Shown here piece after piece: positions 16,701-23,341 of a stretch of DNA of 41,943 nucleotides. The DNA is from an uncultured Christensenellaceae bacterium (GTDB lineage: Bacteria; Bacillota; Clostridia; Christensenellales; UBA3700): assembly GCA_910588015.1 (NCBI GenBank), contig CAJUOK010000011.1, positions 11,519-53,461 of the forward strand, read 5' to 3'. Position 1 is the stretch's first letter; each line of letters begins with the position of its first letter. Under the pieces are notes generated by a model. That model worked only from the letters and a program-made list of their open reading frames with translations, searched no databases and was not told the origin of the DNA. The position numbers were made by a program, and so were the translations under genes.

Positions 16701-17011
16701 GAACCGAGAATATGCGCAAACGTGATTGTCGTAACAACTATCAGCGCATATATCATTATAATCTTTTTGCTTTGTTTTGGTTTAACGTCGAAAATAAACA
16801 ATGCTCCAAGCAAAGTCATAGCCAAACTGTAGCCGTAGATTGCATATCCGAAAATCCCCGTCAAAAAGTCTGTCACAGCTTGTCCCGCTCTGCCGAACGC
16901 TCCGAACAAAATCAAATCAAATACGAAAAAAATCAAAGCGATTACTACGCCGTTGATTCTTCTGCCGCTCTTCTTGATTGGTCTGGTATTCTCTTCTTGA
17001 GTTTTTGCCAT
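13718..17011 (-). CDS. DNA translocase FtsK/SpoIIIE
   Basis: Membrane-anchored ATP-driven DNA pump that clears chromosome from the septum at division or, as SpoIIIE, moves it into the forespore. The 1097-residue protein has four membrane helices (about 20-165) and a long disordered linker rich in N, Q, E, P and S (about 175-605). The translocase follows, with the alpha region near 610-690, Walker A GGTGSGKS at 754-761 and Walker B TIIDEVGD at 860-867. A C-terminal gamma winged helix (about 1020-1085) reads the KOPS/SRS polarity sequence. The linker of over 400 residues is much longer than in Bacillus SpoIIIE (about 790 in total). AAGGAG precedes the ATG by seven bases. Two promoters lie upstream; pgsA-rimO-cinA-recA follow. 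Only one such gene is seen here, so FtsK and SpoIIIE roles cannot be separated. Confidence 0.95.
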   Translation of the reverse strand: MAKTQEENTRPIKKSGRRINGVVIALIFFVFDLILFGAFGRAGQAVTDFLTGIFGYAIYGYSLAMTLLGALFIFDVKPKQSKKIIMIYALIVVTTITFAHILGSHTYALDGWGNYISQSYKGADTAGGAIASIFLYLFATKYIYTLWLVANGIFTVGLIVIAILLQVNVDINVNFRRNKKVTGVANSNVNVYDVDRQDPSATLNNQTVKGRNLGEKLFRRGGRNTLNDYQPIDSVNISNEQTGNLYGGGFDNIDFGAEYIPVMQNEPIQTEAQEEAQLILDTQEIRNEAARNEYIFASEDVSEVNGSDIGAVQREYLGIDASQRLNIVDEGKQKPQTENTEQKPPQISQRQRTQSIYERFQSDAQSNTDYPQTGHTPSYYSQIRRFENKDDEPIIPSENVEDSNSAPESAQTTNSAPQQLTFSERLNKLLGAADSSQTDLENFRFPSEGEPQKQDSSVAGANSSADSEVEEKNNVLENKPEEEKQVEEPKQNEIEDKTETRREESMDEYIARMNREKQKDDPSPVRNYNATDKIKVEKPVENSDGYFEKTYDKPKPIPPKSTAAGNETKQTKPNVYNGVTNNQNQPQIEQKEEEKPKVVKTPYIPPSIDNLVDYVPDVEENEDFMERAKIIERTYGNFGIEVHVKNIVSGSSVTRYEFEIPETLSVDKIPSKINNILMALAVETARIEAPIPGKSLCGIEVPNRVRKTVGLKEFLTSDKFKNKKGGLYFALGKDVDNNCHYEDLTDFPHGLIAGGTGSGKSVCLNTMLCSLIYKYSPEELRIILVDPKRVEFSKYQALPHLLTPKIYNTPKESLGILKWLCAEMERRYALFAKRFVAKISSYNATKEVIDAGETIPYIVTIIDEVGDIMVSEQAKEFETYVLTLAQKARACGIHLILATQRPSVDVITGNIKANLPTRIAFAVTTGTDSRTILDSVGAEDLLGKGDMLVKTTKSRYMIRLQNPFIDDGEIQNIMRDIVTHNSAYYDETIEAEIAAIAEPKKEEVNPKTLEKIKEFDFPDELCPDVLKRIVGMDNVSISSMQRAFSIGFSRGGKIFDWLMACGYIEKQGSKCVCVLSSEQVDEIIENARLGGEEASAE

Positions 17012-17037
17012 TAGAATTCTCCTTATAATCTTTATAG

Positions 17038-17067
17038 ATTATACACACGCTTTCCATCCAAATTCAA
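17038..17067 (-). promoter_or_regulatory. Proximal promoter of the ftsK operon
   Basis: TTGAAT (17062-17067) and TATAAT (17038-17043) on the minus strand have an 18-base spacer. The start would be about 20 bases before the ftsK ATG. Confidence 0.55.
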
Positions 17068-17076
17068 CTACATAAG

Positions 17077-17106
17077 ATTATAACACATTAACTCGATAAA
17101 TTTCAA
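17077..17106 (-). promoter_or_regulatory. Distal promoter of the ftsK operon
   Basis: TTGAAA (17101-17106) and TATAAT (17077-17082) have an 18-base spacer, and the -10 is preceded by an extended TGT. It forms a tandem pair with the proximal site. Confidence 0.6.
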
Positions 17107-17236
17107 TAATTTTGATAAGTAATTATACATTTTAAATTATTATTGCGCGCGTTTATTATAAAATACTCAATATGTCCCTAAATTTACACATCTTCTCGAT
17201 AACAAAAAGCAAAACTGCAACTTTTTTATTGCGATA

Positions 17237-17266
17237 TGAAAACGGAGACTGCAATCGCAATCTCCG
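17237..17266 (-). terminator. Terminator after the M16 peptidase gene
   Basis: CGGAGACTGC (17243-17252) pairs with GCAATCTCCG (17257-17266), ten pairs with one G-U. On the minus strand TTTT follows. It lies 20 bases past the stop codon. Confidence 0.75.
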
Positions 17267-17286
17267 CAAAATTATTAATCGCACAA

Positions 17287-18543
17287 TCAACCTATGAGCT
17301 TATTCAAATCGCAGTCGGGTTTCTTTCCGACGTAAGACAAACTTACTTTTGAAAGGTCGTAAGAATAATCTATGACGTCGCGCGTCTGCTCCAAAGTTAT
17401 ATTGTCAATGTCTTTAAGTTTTTCGTCAATGTCGAAAATTCTGTCGGTAAAAAGCACGTTTTTAGCGTTGACGCGCATCATTACTCCAGTGCTCTCCTGC
17501 CCCAACACATAATTGCCTTTTAATTGAGCTATGCCCCTCTCGAGCTCTCTTTTGGTAAGTCCGTTCTTTTTTAAGTCCTCTATCAGCTCCAAAGTGCAAT
17601 CGACAGCCTTCTTTACGGATTCTACGTTGGTACCTATATACAAAGACAATATTCCGTTATTGATATAAGAAGAATTATAGGTGTAGACGTTGTATGCCAA
17701 ACCTCGCTTTTCTCTTACTTCCTGAAAAAGTCTTGAGCTCATACCGCCGCCGACGACGGTATTGACAAGAGCTTCCGCCATAGAATACTTGCTGTCGTAC
17801 TCAAACGAAGGAAAGCCCAAAGCAATATTGGACTGCTCTATATCTTTGAATTTACTCAACACGCTTTTCTTTGTTTCGCAACGCTTATCATACCAATCTC
17901 TTTTGCAATTGGAGGAAAACTTGCCCTCGAAGTATTTCTCCACCAAATCCCTTGCTTTGTCGAAAGGCAAATTGCCCGATATGGAAACAACGCTGCTTTC
18001 GGCGCAATAATTATCGGAAATATAACTAATCAAATCATCGCGCGTGAACTTTTTGATATTATCTCTTTCTCCCAAAATCGTCATTCCCAACGGATTTTTA
18101 CCAAAATATCCCTCTGCCAACATATCGAGCACAACGTCGGAATTATCGTCTTCGCACATTGATATTTCTTCGAGAACAACGCCCTTTTCTCTCTCAATTT
18201 CCTCTTTGTCAAAAGTAGAATCAAATAGGATTTCGCTTAAAATCTTAATACAATTTTCCGCTTGAGAATCAATGGAAAGCGTATAAAAACAAGTTGTTTG
18301 TTTTGACGTAAAAGCATTTATCTGCGCTCCGATACCGTCCACGTATTCTACGATTTCAAAAGACGATTTATCTTTTGTCCCTTTAAAATACATATGCTCT
18401 ATAAAATGCGATATACCGTTGTTGACGGACGTTTCGTTTCCGCTGCCTACAGCCGTCATAACGGCGATACCTACCGACCTAACTGCCGGAGAATATTTAT
18501 AAGCCAACCTCAAACCGCTTGGAAATCTGTAAATTTTGTTCAT
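17287..18543 (-). CDS. M16 family zinc peptidase (YmxG/MlpA-like)
   Basis: A 418-residue pitrilysin/insulinase-family peptidase, the processing-peptidase-beta type common next to pnp in Bacillota. The inverted zinc motif HFIEH is at 46-50, with the family-typical NNGISHFIEHMYFKGT context. The second half carries the RLFQEVREKRGLAYNVYT motif (about residues 270-287), so both M16 half-domains are present. GAGGG lies five bases before the ATG. The order rpsO-pnp-deacetylase-M16-ftsK matches Bacillus rpsO-pnpA-ylxY-mlpA. It has its own promoter and terminator. The substrate is unknown. Confidence 0.93.
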   Translation of the reverse strand: MNKIYRFPSGLRLAYKYSPAVRSVGIAVMTAVGSGNETSVNNGISHFIEHMYFKGTKDKSSFEIVEYVDGIGAQINAFTSKQTTCFYTLSIDSQAENCIKILSEILFDSTFDKEEIEREKGVVLEEISMCEDDNSDVVLDMLAEGYFGKNPLGMTILGERDNIKKFTRDDLISYISDNYCAESSVVSISGNLPFDKARDLVEKYFEGKFSSNCKRDWYDKRCETKKSVLSKFKDIEQSNIALGFPSFEYDSKYSMAEALVNTVVGGGMSSRLFQEVREKRGLAYNVYTYNSSYINNGILSLYIGTNVESVKKAVDCTLELIEDLKKNGLTKRELERGIAQLKGNYVLGQESTGVMMRVNAKNVLFTDRIFDIDEKLKDIDNITLEQTRDVIDYSYDLSKVSLSYVGKKPDCDLNKLIG

Positions 18544-18572
18544 CTTGCCCTCTGTGTCCTTTTTATATTAAC

Positions 18573-18601
18573 ATTATAGTATAATTATTATCAATCGTAA
18601 A
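18573..18601 (-). promoter_or_regulatory. Candidate promoter for the M16 peptidase gene
   Basis: TTTACG (18596-18601) and TATAAT (18573-18578) are spaced 17 bases apart on the minus strand. The -35 matches four of six consensus bases. The rest of 18602-18765 shows no gene. Confidence 0.5.
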
Positions 18602-18765
18602 GCATAATTATACTTACGGCGTAGCTTTTATTATTACCTTAAACGATTATTTTGGATATATTGTTTTACCGTCGAAGTCAATTCGAACTCTTTTAGGAGC
18701 TATTAATGAAATTACTCTCGACTACATTTTAAAGTATGATTCGTTAATAATTTCCCAAAAATCAA

Positions 18766-19488
18766 TCAAATTATTTCTTGAGAAATGATTTGCGACACGG
18801 TGACGGGAGTCAAATCGTTTTGTTCGTAATATTTCAAAATATCCCCCAAAGCGGCGAGCGTATGCGCCGTGGGATGCATCAAAATCATATCGCCGGCGCC
18901 TATTTTATTGGTAGCTCTGCTGTATACAAGCGAACTGTCTTTGTCTCTCCAGTCAATCGTATCTCTGCTCCACATTATAACGCTCATTCCCGCGGAATGC
19001 GCAACTTTGAGCGTAACGTCCGAAAAACTTCCCGACGGAGGCGCAAACAAAGTCATACCGTATCCCGTCAGCCCTTTGACCAATGTGTTTGTAGACGTGA
19101 TTTCCGCCTCGTTTTGTTTTGCGTCAAGCTTGGAATGGTCTTTATGAAAATAACCGTGATTGCCTATTTCGTGACCTGCGGCAATCATCTTGTCTAAATA
19201 CTCTTTATTTTTTGCCGCCCAACTTCCTCCGACAAAAAACGTCGCCTTTGCATTGTGATTTTCGAGAGTTTTGAGCATACCGTCGAGATATTCGGTTCCC
19301 CAATACACGTTTATCATCAATGCCACTTCTCCGCGAGTAGTGTTGCCTTTATAATAAGGTCTGTCGTTGCTTTGCGTAAAGACAAAAGACGAATACTGTC
19401 CGCTAAAACTAACCAACGTGAGCGTAAACAACATTGCTATAATGATAACGTTAGTAACAGAACTTGCAAATTTAGATACTTTTTTCAT
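18766..19488 (-). CDS. YlxY-like polysaccharide deacetylase (NodB fold)
   Basis: A 240-residue secreted or membrane-anchored NodB-fold protein with an N-terminal hydrophobic segment (about 9-28). Motif 2 is present as NHGYFH (H111 and H115), as are the FAPPSGSF and MWSRDTIDWRD segments. The first metal-site motif, normally TFDDG, reads INVYWGTEYLDG, so the usual Asp at position 60 is Asn. This resembles a clostridial YlxY subgroup, so the loss may be ancestral; activity is uncertain. The frame can start at a GTG at 19494, but that overlaps the GAGG ribosome site, so I use the ATG at 19486-19488. Position near pnp matches ylxY, a gene of sporulation lineages. Confidence 0.87.
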   Translation of the reverse strand: MKKVSKFASSVTNVIIIAMLFTLTLVSFSGQYSSFVFTQSNDRPYYKGNTTRGEVALMINVYWGTEYLDGMLKTLENHNAKATFFVGGSWAAKNKEYLDKMIAAGHEIGNHGYFHKDHSKLDAKQNEAEITSTNTLVKGLTGYGMTLFAPPSGSFSDVTLKVAHSAGMSVIMWSRDTIDWRDKDSSLVYSRATNKIGAGDMILMHPTAHTLAALGDILKYYEQNDLTPVTVSQIISQEII

Positions 19489-19626
19489 AGACACCTCAAA
19501 AAATAATATGCCTATGATTTTAATATTATGATATTGCGCTAAAAAGCCTTATAACGTTGTCGCATTATCGCCGTCTTAAAGTATTAAAGCGCTTTTGTTA
19601 ATTTCTTTGTCTACCTTGATTCTCTT

Positions 19627-20394
19627 TTAATAATAAACGACTTTTGCTTTGCATTTTTTGCGCCATCTTTGCAAAATTCTTAATTTTTTTAAATGCATAG
19701 GAACTCTTAACGTTTGTTCGCGAGTCCATCCTTCAAAAGCTTCCGAGAATAAGACTGTATTTTGCGGAATTGTCAATTCTTTTATTGCGGTGCAACCTTT
19801 AAACGTCCATAAATGTATCATATTTACCGAATTGGGTATATTAATTTCTTTTAAAGACTTACAACCTATAAATGCCCCCAAATCTATATTGCCGACAGAA
19901 TTGGGAATATAGACGCTTTCTAAATTTTCGCAATTGGAAAAAGAATATCTGCCTATTACAGTAATATCGCCGTCTATTCGGTAAGATTTGTCTTTGCCAA
20001 GATATTTTTCCAAATAAAAAGATTTCTTTTTGTTCTCTCTTTGCGTAACGATGCATTCGACTCTATTGCCGCCTATATATACTTCTTTGAGATTATATAA
20101 GTTGGAGAGACATTCGCATTCAAGATATATATCGGGATTTTCTATATACAAACGCCTAACATCGCTTACGCAAAAAAGCGCTGATTTTCTGATTACTTCT
20201 ACCGACATCGGAATATGCAATTCTTTAGCATTAAGTATCGATACAGAATATTCAGCCAACGCGCTTACTCCTTGCGGAATAAAGACTTCTTCGCTATCGT
20301 AATCTCTGTATCTTTTCAAAACATTGTCAATTATGCGAACTTTCTCGTTATCTACGTTTAATTTAATTATATTTTTTGTTACTCTGTCATTCAT
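19627..20394 (-). CDS. BspA-type leucine-rich repeat protein (LRR_5)
   Basis: A 255-residue protein with LRR_5/BspA repeats: units built on the pattern IPxSVxxIxxxAFxxCxxLKE, clearest at about 155-225, with more divergent units at 40-110. No signal peptide, sortase motif or membrane segment is visible, so it is probably cytoplasmic, unlike surface BspA proteins. The C-terminus is basic (KKLRILQRWRKKCKAK). The frame opens with GTG at 20403, but an AGG eight bases upstream favours the ATG at 20392-20394. It interrupts the otherwise conserved pnp-deacetylase neighbourhood and follows a decayed fragment, so it looks inserted. Function unknown; such repeats usually bind proteins. Confidence 0.8.
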   Translation of the reverse strand: MNDRVTKNIIKLNVDNEKVRIIDNVLKRYRDYDSEEVFIPQGVSALAEYSVSILNAKELHIPMSVEVIRKSALFCVSDVRRLYIENPDIYLECECLSNLYNLKEVYIGGNRVECIVTQRENKKKSFYLEKYLGKDKSYRIDGDITVIGRYSFSNCENLESVYIPNSVGNIDLGAFIGCKSLKEINIPNSVNMIHLWTFKGCTAIKELTIPQNTVLFSEAFEGWTREQTLRVPMHLKKLRILQRWRKKCKAKVVYY

Positions 20395-20405
20395 TTTAAA
20401 CACCT

Positions 20406-20439
20406 GCTATAGCTTTTATAGCATTTAGAATGCTATAAA
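20406..20439 (-). promoter_or_regulatory. Overlapping alternative hairpins before the LRR gene
   Basis: TTTATAGCATT (20415-20425) pairs with AATGCTATAAA (20429-20439). GCTATA (20406-20411) pairs with TATAGC (20417-20422). The two stems share bases and cannot form together. They lie just before the LRR ribosome site and have no T tract. A regulatory switch is only a suggestion. Confidence 0.35.
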
Positions 20440-20594
20440 TCAATAATTTACTACTTTTCCCCTTACGCCGTCGGGAATATCAATTATTTCGCGGTCAAGA
20501 ATGTTGCATTTTCCAACTCTCCGTCCGTAATAAGCTACTCGTCGTTGTCAAAATCTATTTCGACTTCACTATCCCCCACCGTAATGCACCTCAT
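20440..20594 (-). pseudogene. Frameshifted fragment, possibly of an LRR-type gene
   Basis: From an ATG at 20592-20594 the minus strand reads MRCITVGDSEVEIDFDNDE and then meets TAG. A one-base shift near the stop opens VAYYGRRVGKCN followed by ILDREIIDIPDGVRGKVVNY, ending in TGA at 20440-20442. The IDIPDGV segment resembles the FIPQGV element of the neighbouring LRR protein. No ribosome site is seen. The best reading is a decayed gene remnant; chance or an unusual frameshift cannot be excluded. Confidence 0.35.
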
Positions 20595-20643
20595 ATAAAA
20601 TATTTCGTAATATTATTATATTATTCTTTTTATTTAAATGCAA

Positions 20644-20670
20644 TAAAAAAGAGCAACCTTGCGATTGCTC
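20644..20670 (-). terminator. Terminator after pnp
   Basis: GAGCAACC (20651-20658) pairs with GATTGCTC (20663-20670), giving an eight-pair stem with a GCAA tetraloop in the RNA and TTTTTT after it on the minus strand. Confidence 0.88.
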
Positions 20671-20689
20671 TCTTTATAGCTATTTTTTA

Positions 20690-22774
20690 TTACTTAAGCA
20701 CTTCCAAAAGTCTCAACGCTACGCCCTTGTCGTTGATATCGATAACTTTTACTTTTACCTTATCTCCGATGTTTACCACGTCTTCTACTTTTTCTACTCT
20801 CTCTTTCTTGAGCTTGGAAATGTGAATCATTGCGTCCTTACCGGGAGCAATTTCAACGAATGCGCCGAAATTCATAATTCTGACGACTTTTCCTTCGAAT
20901 TCCTCGTCAATTTCCGGGTCGTTGGCAATGAGCTCTATGGTTTTTCTAGCTTTTGCGTTCATTTCTTCGTCAATACCCGATACAAGCACGTTGCCGTAAT
21001 CGTCGATATCAATCTTAACGCCCGTTTCGTCTATTATCTTATTGATAACTTTGCCGCCGCTACCGATAACATCTTTAATCTTGTTGGGGTCAATGCTGAA
21101 AGATACAATTTTAGGAGCATACTTGGAAAGCGATTTTTGCGGAGCCGACAATACTTCGAGCATCTTGTCGAGAATAAAGAGTCTGCCTTTTTTCGCCTGC
21201 GCCAAAGCCTTGCGCAATATTTCTTCATTGATACCTTTGATTTTTATATCCATCTGAATTGCAGTGATACCGTCAACCGTTCCCGCAACCTTGAAGTCCA
21301 TATCGCCGAAGAAGTCCTCAAGTCCCTGAATATCAGTCAAAACGGAGATTTTGGACTTGTCCTCGTTGCTTATAAGTCCCATTGCAACGCCTGCGACCGG
21401 TTTTTTGATTGGCACGCCTGCGTCCATAAGAGCCAAAGTAGAACCGCAAACGGAAGCCTGCGACGTAGAACCGTTGGAAGATATAACTTCGCTGACCGTA
21501 CGGATAGCGTATGGGAACGCTTCAACGGACGGCAACATCGGCTCCAATGCTCTTTCTGCCAAAGCGCCGTGTCCGATTTCTCTTCTTCCCGGGCTCTTAA
21601 GCTGTCTTGCTTCGCCAGTGCTGTACGGAGGCATATTATAATGGTGAATATATCTCTTGCATACTTCGTCGTCAAGTCCTTCGAGCTTTTGAACTTCGGA
21701 AAGACTTCCGAGAGTACATATAGTCATAACTTGCGTCTGTCCTCTTGTAAACACGCCGCTGCCGTGAACTCTGGGCAAAATGCCGTGTTCACACCAAATA
21801 GGTCTGATTTCTTCGAGACTTCTTCCGTCGGGTCTAACGCCTTTATCCAAAATTTTTGCTCTGACTTTTGATTTTTTCATTGCATACAACGTCTCTGCAA
21901 TGTCTTTCTTGCCGTCGGGGAATTGCTCTGCAAAGTGAGCGAATACGTCCTCGTCGAGCGCGTCTTCTGCCTTATCTCTATCCTGTCTGTTGAAGTTGTC
22001 GAGCACGTCGTCCATCTTCTTGTCGGCATAAGCCTTGACAGCCTCTTCGATATCGGCTTGCGGATGATAGAGATTGGGAACAATCTTTTCTTTGCCTATC
22101 TGCGACTGAATGTCTTCGATAAAGGCAACGATTTTCTTGATTTCTTCGTGTCCGAAAAGTATAGCTCCTATCATTTCGTCTTCGGTAAGCTCATTTGCGC
22201 CTGCCTCAACCATCAAGATAGCCTCTTTTGTTCCGCTCAAAGACAAATGAAGTTTTGACTTCTCTCTCTGTTCGGTGTTGGGGTTTATAATATACTGTCC
22301 GTCAACATAGCCCACGATAACCGAGCCCGTAGGTCCTGCAAAAGGAATATCGGATATGCTCAAAGCTACGGAGCTGCCTATCATAGCGTATACTTCCGGC
22401 GGAATATCCGGGTCTACGGACAACGCCGTTGCAACTACTGCGACGTCGTTAAAAAATCCTTTCGGGAAAAGCGGACGAAGCGGTCTGTCGATAAGTCTCG
22501 ACGTCAAAATAGCTTTGTCGCTTGCTCTGCCTTCGCGCTTTTTGAATCCCCCGGGAATCTTGCCTACGGAATACATCTTTTCTTCATAATCTACACCGAG
22601 AGGGAAAAAGTCTATTCCGTCTCTGGGAGTTTTTGCCATAGTAACATTGACCATAACAGCTGTTTCGCCGCATCTGACGATACAGCTTCCGTTGCTGAGA
22701 CCGCAATATGCGCCCGTCTCTACGCTGACTTCTCTACCGCCGACAGTGGTTGTAAAAATTTTTCTATTTATCAT
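20690..22774 (-). CDS. pnp: Polyribonucleotide nucleotidyltransferase (PNPase)
   Basis: 3'-to-5' phosphorolytic exoribonuclease of RNA decay, acting as a trimer. The 694-residue protein has two RNase PH domains (about 5-145 and 310-540) with the linking helical domain between them. A KH domain (GSGGKVINKIIDETGVKI, about 555-575) and a C-terminal S1 domain (about 618-690) follow. The open frame extends to a TTG at 22789, but GGAGG is eight bases before the ATG at 22772-22774 (MINRKIF), which is the normal PNPase start. It lies downstream of rpsO as in most bacteria, separated by a terminator-like hairpin. Confidence 0.97.
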   Translation of the reverse strand: MINRKIFTTTVGGREVSVETGAYCGLSNGSCIVRCGETAVMVNVTMAKTPRDGIDFFPLGVDYEEKMYSVGKIPGGFKKREGRASDKAILTSRLIDRPLRPLFPKGFFNDVAVVATALSVDPDIPPEVYAMIGSSVALSISDIPFAGPTGSVIVGYVDGQYIINPNTEQREKSKLHLSLSGTKEAILMVEAGANELTEDEMIGAILFGHEEIKKIVAFIEDIQSQIGKEKIVPNLYHPQADIEEAVKAYADKKMDDVLDNFNRQDRDKAEDALDEDVFAHFAEQFPDGKKDIAETLYAMKKSKVRAKILDKGVRPDGRSLEEIRPIWCEHGILPRVHGSGVFTRGQTQVMTICTLGSLSEVQKLEGLDDEVCKRYIHHYNMPPYSTGEARQLKSPGRREIGHGALAERALEPMLPSVEAFPYAIRTVSEVISSNGSTSQASVCGSTLALMDAGVPIKKPVAGVAMGLISNEDKSKISVLTDIQGLEDFFGDMDFKVAGTVDGITAIQMDIKIKGINEEILRKALAQAKKGRLFILDKMLEVLSAPQKSLSKYAPKIVSFSIDPNKIKDVIGSGGKVINKIIDETGVKIDIDDYGNVLVSGIDEEMNAKARKTIELIANDPEIDEEFEGKVVRIMNFGAFVEIAPGKDAMIHISKLKKERVEKVEDVVNIGDKVKVKVIDINDKGVALRLLEVLK

Positions 22775-22823
22775 CAAACTAACCTCCAATAATTAGTAAT
22801 TTAATCAAATTGCATTACAAACT

Positions 22824-22857
22824 TAAAAAATAGGGGTGTCAAATAAATGACAGCCCC
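22824..22857 (-). terminator. Terminator or attenuator between rpsO and pnp
   Basis: GGGGTGTCA (22833-22841) pairs with TGACAGCCCC (22848-22857), with one bulged base. On the minus strand TATTTTTT follows. It begins six bases past the rpsO stop, and partial read-through into pnp is likely. Confidence 0.8.
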
Positions 22858-22863
22858 GTTTTT

Positions 22864-23142
22864 TTACTTTCTGATGCCAAGTTTTGCTATCAATTCACGG
22901 TAACGCTCGATGTCGGTATCTTTAAGATATTTCAACATACTTCTTCTCTTACCTACCATCTGCAACAAACCTCTTCTCGAGTGAAAATCGTTCTTATGCT
23001 CTGCAAAGTGGTCGTTGAGCTGAAGAATTCTCTGCGTCAAGAGCGCAATTTGCACTTCGGGAGAACCCGTGTCGCCTTCGTGCTTTGCAAAGGTGTCGAT
23101 AACTTGTTGCTTCGTCATTTCTTTTACGTTGATAATTTCCAT
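22864..23142 (-). CDS. rpsO: 30S ribosomal protein S15
   Basis: Primary 16S rRNA-binding protein of the small-subunit platform. The 92-residue sequence includes the family core GDTGSPEVQIALLTQRI, LNDHFAEHKNDFHSRRGLL and VGKRRSMLKYLK, ending IAKLGIRK. It is three residues longer than usual at the N-terminus (MEIINVKEMTKQQ). AAAGGAGG sits seven bases before the ATG. A promoter lies about 105 bases upstream, leaving a structured-looking leader. pnp follows. Confidence 0.97.
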   Translation of the reverse strand: MEIINVKEMTKQQVIDTFAKHEGDTGSPEVQIALLTQRILQLNDHFAEHKNDFHSRRGLLQMVGKRRSMLKYLKDTDIERYRELIAKLGIRK

Positions 23143-23252
23143 TTTTTAGCCTCCTTTCTGTGGAAAATTAATTTAGCGATAGCCAAGTAAAACATCGGAG
23201 TCGTTGTAAAACCTAGCCACGTTATTGTCCGTATCCCTAAAGATACAAAAAT

Positions 23253-23281
23253 ATCTTACCATAAAACGATTGTCATTGCAA
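23253..23281 (-). promoter_or_regulatory. Candidate promoter for rpsO-pnp
   Basis: TTGCAA (23276-23281) and TAAGAT (23253-23258) on the minus strand are 17 bases apart, and the -10 is preceded by an extended TGG. The leader is about 100 bases. Confidence 0.5.
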
Positions 23282-23341
23282 GCATTTGTGATAATATTTT
23301 ATATAATTATTTTGTTCTATATTAATAATATTTGATTTACA

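Noticed and set aside
18703..18732. AGGAG followed by an eight-codon plus-strand frame (MKLLSTTF)
   Set aside because: Too short, no similarity, no regulatory structure linked to it; likely chance.
20822..21871. Open frame of 349 codons on the plus strand
   Set aside because: It lies entirely antisense to pnp, has no ribosome site, and its product is low in recognisable motifs; it is a by-product of the codon use of pnp.
22775..22789. Upstream TTG start for pnp
   Set aside because: It overlaps the GGAGG ribosome site that serves the downstream ATG.
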